From: an uncultured Leptotrichia sp.
Lineage (GTDB): Bacteria > Fusobacteriota > Fusobacteriia > Fusobacteriales > Leptotrichiaceae
Direction: 5' to 3'
Length of the DNA: 64,000 bases
Assembly (NCBI GenBank): GCA_937925095.1
Contig: CALEXX010000005.1
Span: 38,492-102,491, forward strand
Shown: positions 61,059 through 64,000 of the stretch, piece after piece
How positions within the stretch are numbered: position 1 is the stretch's first letter
How the letters are laid out: every line of letters begins with the position of its first letter
The notes under the pieces: generated by a model
What the model saw: only the letters and a program-made list of their open reading frames with translations
Told to the model about the DNA's origin: nothing
The model's database searches: none
Made by a program: the position numbers and the translations under genes

Positions 61059-61320
61059 ATGTTATTTTATAATATTTTTGGAGTTCTTACTCAGATGTTA
61101 CTTCCTTTTTATATGGAACAGTATAATTTCGTCATCATTCGTACATTAGTTTCATAATGGTTTCAACATTTGACAGACTTGTTAAGGGATTTGAAGAACT
61201 TAATCCATTTGGTGATACAAGTCTAAATTAACGGAATAGAATGCGACAGAACATTGAAATTAATTTTTAAATGTGTTAAAATAAATAGATAAAAAATTTT
61301 AAATCGTGAAAGGGGTAGAA
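61059..61320. other. Intergenic stretch with possible decayed coding sequence
   Basis: About 260 bases before the SemiSWEET gene. One plus frame gives pieces like MVSTFDRLVKGFEELNPFGD (from about 61158) preceded by SSYSDVTSFLYGTV and a stop. They are not preceded by a ribosome site and end after a few more codons. This could be a gene remnant of unknown origin or chance. Confidence 0.25.
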
Positions 61321-61584
61321 ATGAATAAAAGTAAGATTAACACTATAGTGGGTTCAATTGGAGCATTTATTGGAGTTTTTGTTTTTATAGCATATATTCC
61401 GCAAATTATGGCGAACCTGTCTGGAACTAAATCACAACCTTGGCAGCCTTTATTTGCATCTTTTTCCTGTCTAATATGGGTTATTTATGGATGGACTAAG
61501 GAACCAAAGAAAGATTTTATACTTATTATTCCAAATACTGCAGGTGTTGTGTTAGGATTCCTGACATTTATTACTTCATTTTAA
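61321..61584 (+). CDS. SemiSWEET sugar transporter
   Basis: An 87-residue protein with three membrane helices and the PQ-loop of SemiSWEETs: FIAYIPQIMANLSGTKSQPW near residue 25, LIWVIYGWTKEPKKDF and IPNTAGVVLGFLTFITSF. SemiSWEETs are bacterial half-transporters that dimerise to carry sugars. I choose ATG 61321, since GAAAGGGGTAG lies before it and the GTG at 61306 precedes that site. The pgk promoter begins right after. Confidence 0.9.
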   Translation: MNKSKINTIVGSIGAFIGVFVFIAYIPQIMANLSGTKSQPWQPLFASFSCLIWVIYGWTKEPKKDFILIIPNTAGVVLGFLTFITSF

Positions 61585-61609
61585 GTAATTACACATAAAG
61601 AAATAATTC

Positions 61610-61638
61610 TTGAAAATACAGTTAAACAGTGCTATAAT
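61610..61638 (+). promoter_or_regulatory. pgk promoter
   Basis: TTGAAA (61610-61615) and TATAAT (61633-61638), spacer 17, 41 bases before the pgk ATG. Confidence 0.75.
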
Positions 61639-61679
61639 TTAACAAATAAAGAAAAAATTAATTTATTATAGGAGGAAGT

Positions 61680-62906
61680 ATGGCTAAGAAGACATTAAAA
61701 GATTTGGATGTAAAAGGGAAAAAAGTACTTGTAAGAGTGGATTTCAACGTGCCTATAAAAGATGGGGTAATTACAGATGATAACAGAATAGTTGCAGCAT
61801 TGCCTACATTAAAGTATATTCTGGAAAATGGTGGAAAAGTTATAGCATTTTCACATTTAGGAAAAGTTAAGGCAGAAGAAGATAAAGCTTCTAAAACTTT
61901 AGCACCTGTTGCAAAAAGATTGTCTGAAGCATTAGGAAAACCTGTTAAATTTGTACCTGAAACAAGAGGTGCAGAATTAGAAGCTGCAATAGCAGAATTA
62001 AAAGAAGGAGAAATTTTGATGTTCGAAAACACAAGATTTGAAGATCTTGATGGTAAAAAAGAATCTAAAAATGATCCTGAATTAGGAAAATACTGGGCTT
62101 CATTAGGAGATGTCTTTGTAAATGACGCATTTGGAACTGCACACAGAGCACATGCTTCAAATGTTGGAATTGCTTCAAACATTAAAGAATCAGCAGTAGG
62201 ATTCCTTGTAGAAAAAGAAATAAACTTTATAGGAGGAGCTGTAGATAATCCTGCAAGACCTCTAGTTGCTATCTTAGGAGGAGCAAAAGTTTCTGATAAA
62301 ATAGGAGTAATCGAAAATCTTTTAGATAAAGCTGATAAAGTAATAATCGGTGGAGGAATGATGTTTACTTTCCTTAAAGCTCAAGGAAAAAATACAGGTT
62401 CTTCATTACTTGAAGAAGATAAAGTTGAACTTGCAAAATCATTAATTGAAAAAGCTGCTGCAAAAGGTGTAGAATTAATCTTACCTGTAGATACAGTAGT
62501 AGCTAAAGAATTTAAAAATGACACAGAATTCAAAACAGTTTCTGTAGACGATATCGAAGATGGATGGATGGGACTTGACATAGGAGAAGCATCTATCAAA
62601 TTATTTGCAGATGCTTTAGTTGGTGCAAAAACAGTAGTATGGAATGGACCAATGGGAGTATTTGAAATGGAAAACTTCGCAAAAGGAACAATAGGAGTAT
62701 GTAAAGCAATCGCTGAATTAGCAGGAGCTACAACAATTATTGGTGGAGGAGATTCAGCCGCTGCGGCTATCCAATTAGGATTTGCTGATAAATTCTCTCA
62801 CATTTCAACAGGTGGAGGAGCTTCACTTGAATATCTTGAAGGTAAACCATTACCAGGTGTGGAAGCAATCGCTGAAAAAGAATGTGGATGCGGATGTTCT
62901 CACTAG
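61680..62906 (+). CDS. pgk: Phosphoglycerate kinase
   Basis: A 408-residue glycolytic kinase. N-terminal KVLVRVDFNVPIKDG and FSHLGKVKAEEDK (substrate side), NDAFGTAHRAHAS near residue 150, ILGGAKVSDKIGVIENLL near 200, and the nucleotide loop WNGPMGVFE near 322 with IIGGGDSAAAAIQLG and STGGGASLEYLEG. The chain ends in an unusual Cys/Gly tail, AEKECGCGCSH, past the normal end ...PGVEAIAEK. Base composition and codon bias look like a strongly expressed gene. GGAGGAAGT is the ribosome site. Confidence 0.97.
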   Translation: MAKKTLKDLDVKGKKVLVRVDFNVPIKDGVITDDNRIVAALPTLKYILENGGKVIAFSHLGKVKAEEDKASKTLAPVAKRLSEALGKPVKFVPETRGAELEAAIAELKEGEILMFENTRFEDLDGKKESKNDPELGKYWASLGDVFVNDAFGTAHRAHASNVGIASNIKESAVGFLVEKEINFIGGAVDNPARPLVAILGGAKVSDKIGVIENLLDKADKVIIGGGMMFTFLKAQGKNTGSSLLEEDKVELAKSLIEKAAAKGVELILPVDTVVAKEFKNDTEFKTVSVDDIEDGWMGLDIGEASIKLFADALVGAKTVVWNGPMGVFEMENFAKGTIGVCKAIAELAGATTIIGGGDSAAAAIQLGFADKFSHISTGGGASLEYLEGKPLPGVEAIAEKECGCGCSH

Positions 62907-62959
62907 AATTGATTTAATTTATGCAAATTGATAGAGTATAGGATATTAAAAATATAAAT

Positions 62960-63016
62960 AAAAAGGTTTCTTTCATAATGTGATTTTTTGTATTACATTA
63001 TAGGGAAGCCTTTTTT
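62960..63016 (+). terminator. Terminator after pgk
   Basis: AAAAAGGTTTC (from 62960), with ATAATGTGA behind it, pairs with TTACATTATAGGGAAGCCTT, then TTTTTG. Long, near-perfect arms. Confidence 0.8.
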
Positions 63017-63195
63017 GTTTTTTAATTTATACTTTTAGGCTTTACTTATATATTTTTCATATATTTATTATATTTGTTCATAAAAAGATTGATTAAATTT
63101 TTGTTTTTTGATATACTTCTTATTAAAAGGATATTATAAGAAAAAAAACAGAAAAATCTTTCTGAAATATAATAAATGAGAAAAGGGAGTAAAAT

Positions 63196-64000
63196 ATGAA
63201 TGGAACTTTAAGAAGGATAGAAAAGGAACTTAGGAATATTGCTAAGAGATATAAGAATATAAAATATAGTAAGTCTTTATTACTAAGTTTTCTTGTAACA
63301 GGAGCAATTTCGTATGGAAATGAGGAAAACTTTAGTGGTATGGAAAGTGACTCTGCAAAACAGGCAAGATTAGATTTAAATAATTCAATAGATGAAATGA
63401 AACAGGTATTCAGGGAAGCAAAAAAAGAAAATGATAAGTTAATTAAAAAAAGTAATTTCGAATTAGTTCAACTTATGGAACAGGGAGACCATGTTGTAAA
63501 ATCACCTTGGGCTTCATGGCAAACAGGAATTAATTATATGTACAATAACTGGAATGGTACATATAAGGGAAAAGGAAATAAAATAAAAGATGAAGTTTTA
63601 ACAAGAGATACATCTGGAAGTTTAAATAAATTTTTAGAAACTGGATTAAATTCAACTTCATATGGAACGACAAATTTAGGAATAGTTCATGAACCTGATG
63701 TTGAAATAAAAATAAGTGCCGGAATAAAACCTAAAATTATAAATAGACAGGCTCCTAGTTATAAACCAACAACACCGGAAGTATCGTATCCGACTTTTGA
63801 TCCTAGGTTTATTACGTCTCCGGTAAAACCATCTGCACCAGCAGAGATAACGCCTACAACTTTTGATCCACCTGCATTAAACTTTGTAGGAGGAGGGTTT
63901 ATTCAAAACCAAATAATTGGGATGACACAAACTAATATTATCGTTCAAAACTATGAAAAATATTCTACTGAAGGTGTATTTAAAATAACAGCTGGAGCAG
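63196..64000 (+). CDS. Large autotransporter, N-terminal part (3' end outside window)
   Basis: An open frame of 268 codons from ATG 63196 (AAAAGGGAG upstream) to the window edge. The long basic leader (MNGTLRRIEKELRNIAKRYK, then NIKYSKSLLLSFLVTGAISY) is the extended signal region typical of Leptotrichia/fusobacterial type V autotransporters. A helical coiled-coil-like stretch (about 52-95, LDLNNSIDEMKQVFREAKKE) and the segment SPWASWQTGINYMYNNWNGT follow. Then comes a Pro/Thr-rich linker with echoing units PTTPEVSYPTFDP and ITPTTFDPPALNFVGGG, and the start of the passenger. The beta-barrel is not in view, so type V assignment rests on the leader and order. Confidence 0.85.
   Translation, partial: MNGTLRRIEKELRNIAKRYKNIKYSKSLLLSFLVTGAISYGNEENFSGMESDSAKQARLDLNNSIDEMKQVFREAKKENDKLIKKSNFELVQLMEQGDHVVKSPWASWQTGINYMYNNWNGTYKGKGNKIKDEVLTRDTSGSLNKFLETGLNSTSYGTTNLGIVHEPDVEIKISAGIKPKIINRQAPSYKPTTPEVSYPTFDPRFITSPVKPSAPAEITPTTFDPPALNFVGGGFIQNQIIGMTQTNIIVQNYEKYSTEGVFKITAGA

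Overview
This window looks like chromosome from a Leptotrichia-like member of the Fusobacteriota. It is AT-rich, and it has strong purine-rich ribosome binding sites, TTGACA/TATAAT promoters and a few TTG starts. The gene content fits: class III ribonucleotide reductase, [FeFe]-hydrogenase maturases, an L-ascorbate PTS, dTDP-rhamnose genes, and at the right edge a large autotransporter with the long basic signal region typical of that genus. The genus is my inference from gene content; no rRNA lies in the window.

Layout. 1-7.1 kb: a very AT-rich surface-glycan cluster. It has a GT-C membrane transferase, a GtrA flippase and a DPM1-like GT2 (the three parts of a three-component glycosylation system), a Gfo/Idh dehydrogenase, an FAD oxidoreductase, a second membrane GT2 and rfbD. 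7.2-15.6 kb: a DUF1703-type AAA/PD-(D/E)XK protein, then minus-strand LMW phosphatase, cobB, pyrD (class 1A), an OLD-like ATPase/TOPRIM gene, a decayed KilA-N gene and guaA. 15.9-19.8 kb: a minus-strand Fe(III)-type ABC transporter operon. 20.4-23.9 kb: nrdD-nrdG-sfsA. 23.9-29.2 kb: yajC, an amidase, a GerMN protein, yqeK, rnr and smpB. 29.3-33.2 kb: a DMT transporter, uppP, a HemZ-like radical SAM enzyme and an HhH protein.

33.2-36.1 kb: an accessory island. It holds a promoter-driven, hairpin-ended small RNA followed by an AbiF-like HEPN gene broken by one in-frame TGA, a CatE-like VOC protein, tRNA-Leu(CAA) and a tiny membrane ORF. 36.3-42.2 kb: the complete L-ascorbate operon ulaG-A-B-C-D-E-F. 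42.3-48.6 kb: an XRE regulator, a secreted protein, a GH16 beta-glucanase, rfbB-rfbC, a rhamnosyltransferase-like GT2 and prs. 48.7-58.6 kb: a small DUF2829 (Tad2-like) protein, pgi, a TM1266-family regulator, hydG-hydF, an M18 aminopeptidase and a 1017-residue GH13 enzyme. 58.9-64.0 kb: a DUF441 protein, a TcyP-like cystine symporter, a SemiSWEET, pgk with a Cys-rich tail, and the open autotransporter start.

Two dispersed sequence families run through the intergenic space. The first is a palindromic, MITE-like element with ends resembling GGCTGTCTCAAAA (six copies, 69-288 bp). The second is a short terminator hairpin carrying a promoter within it (three copies, upstream of rfbD, the DUF1703 gene and the GH16 gene). 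The best candidates for something unusual are the AbiF/small-RNA locus, the lone Tad2-like gene and these two repeat families.
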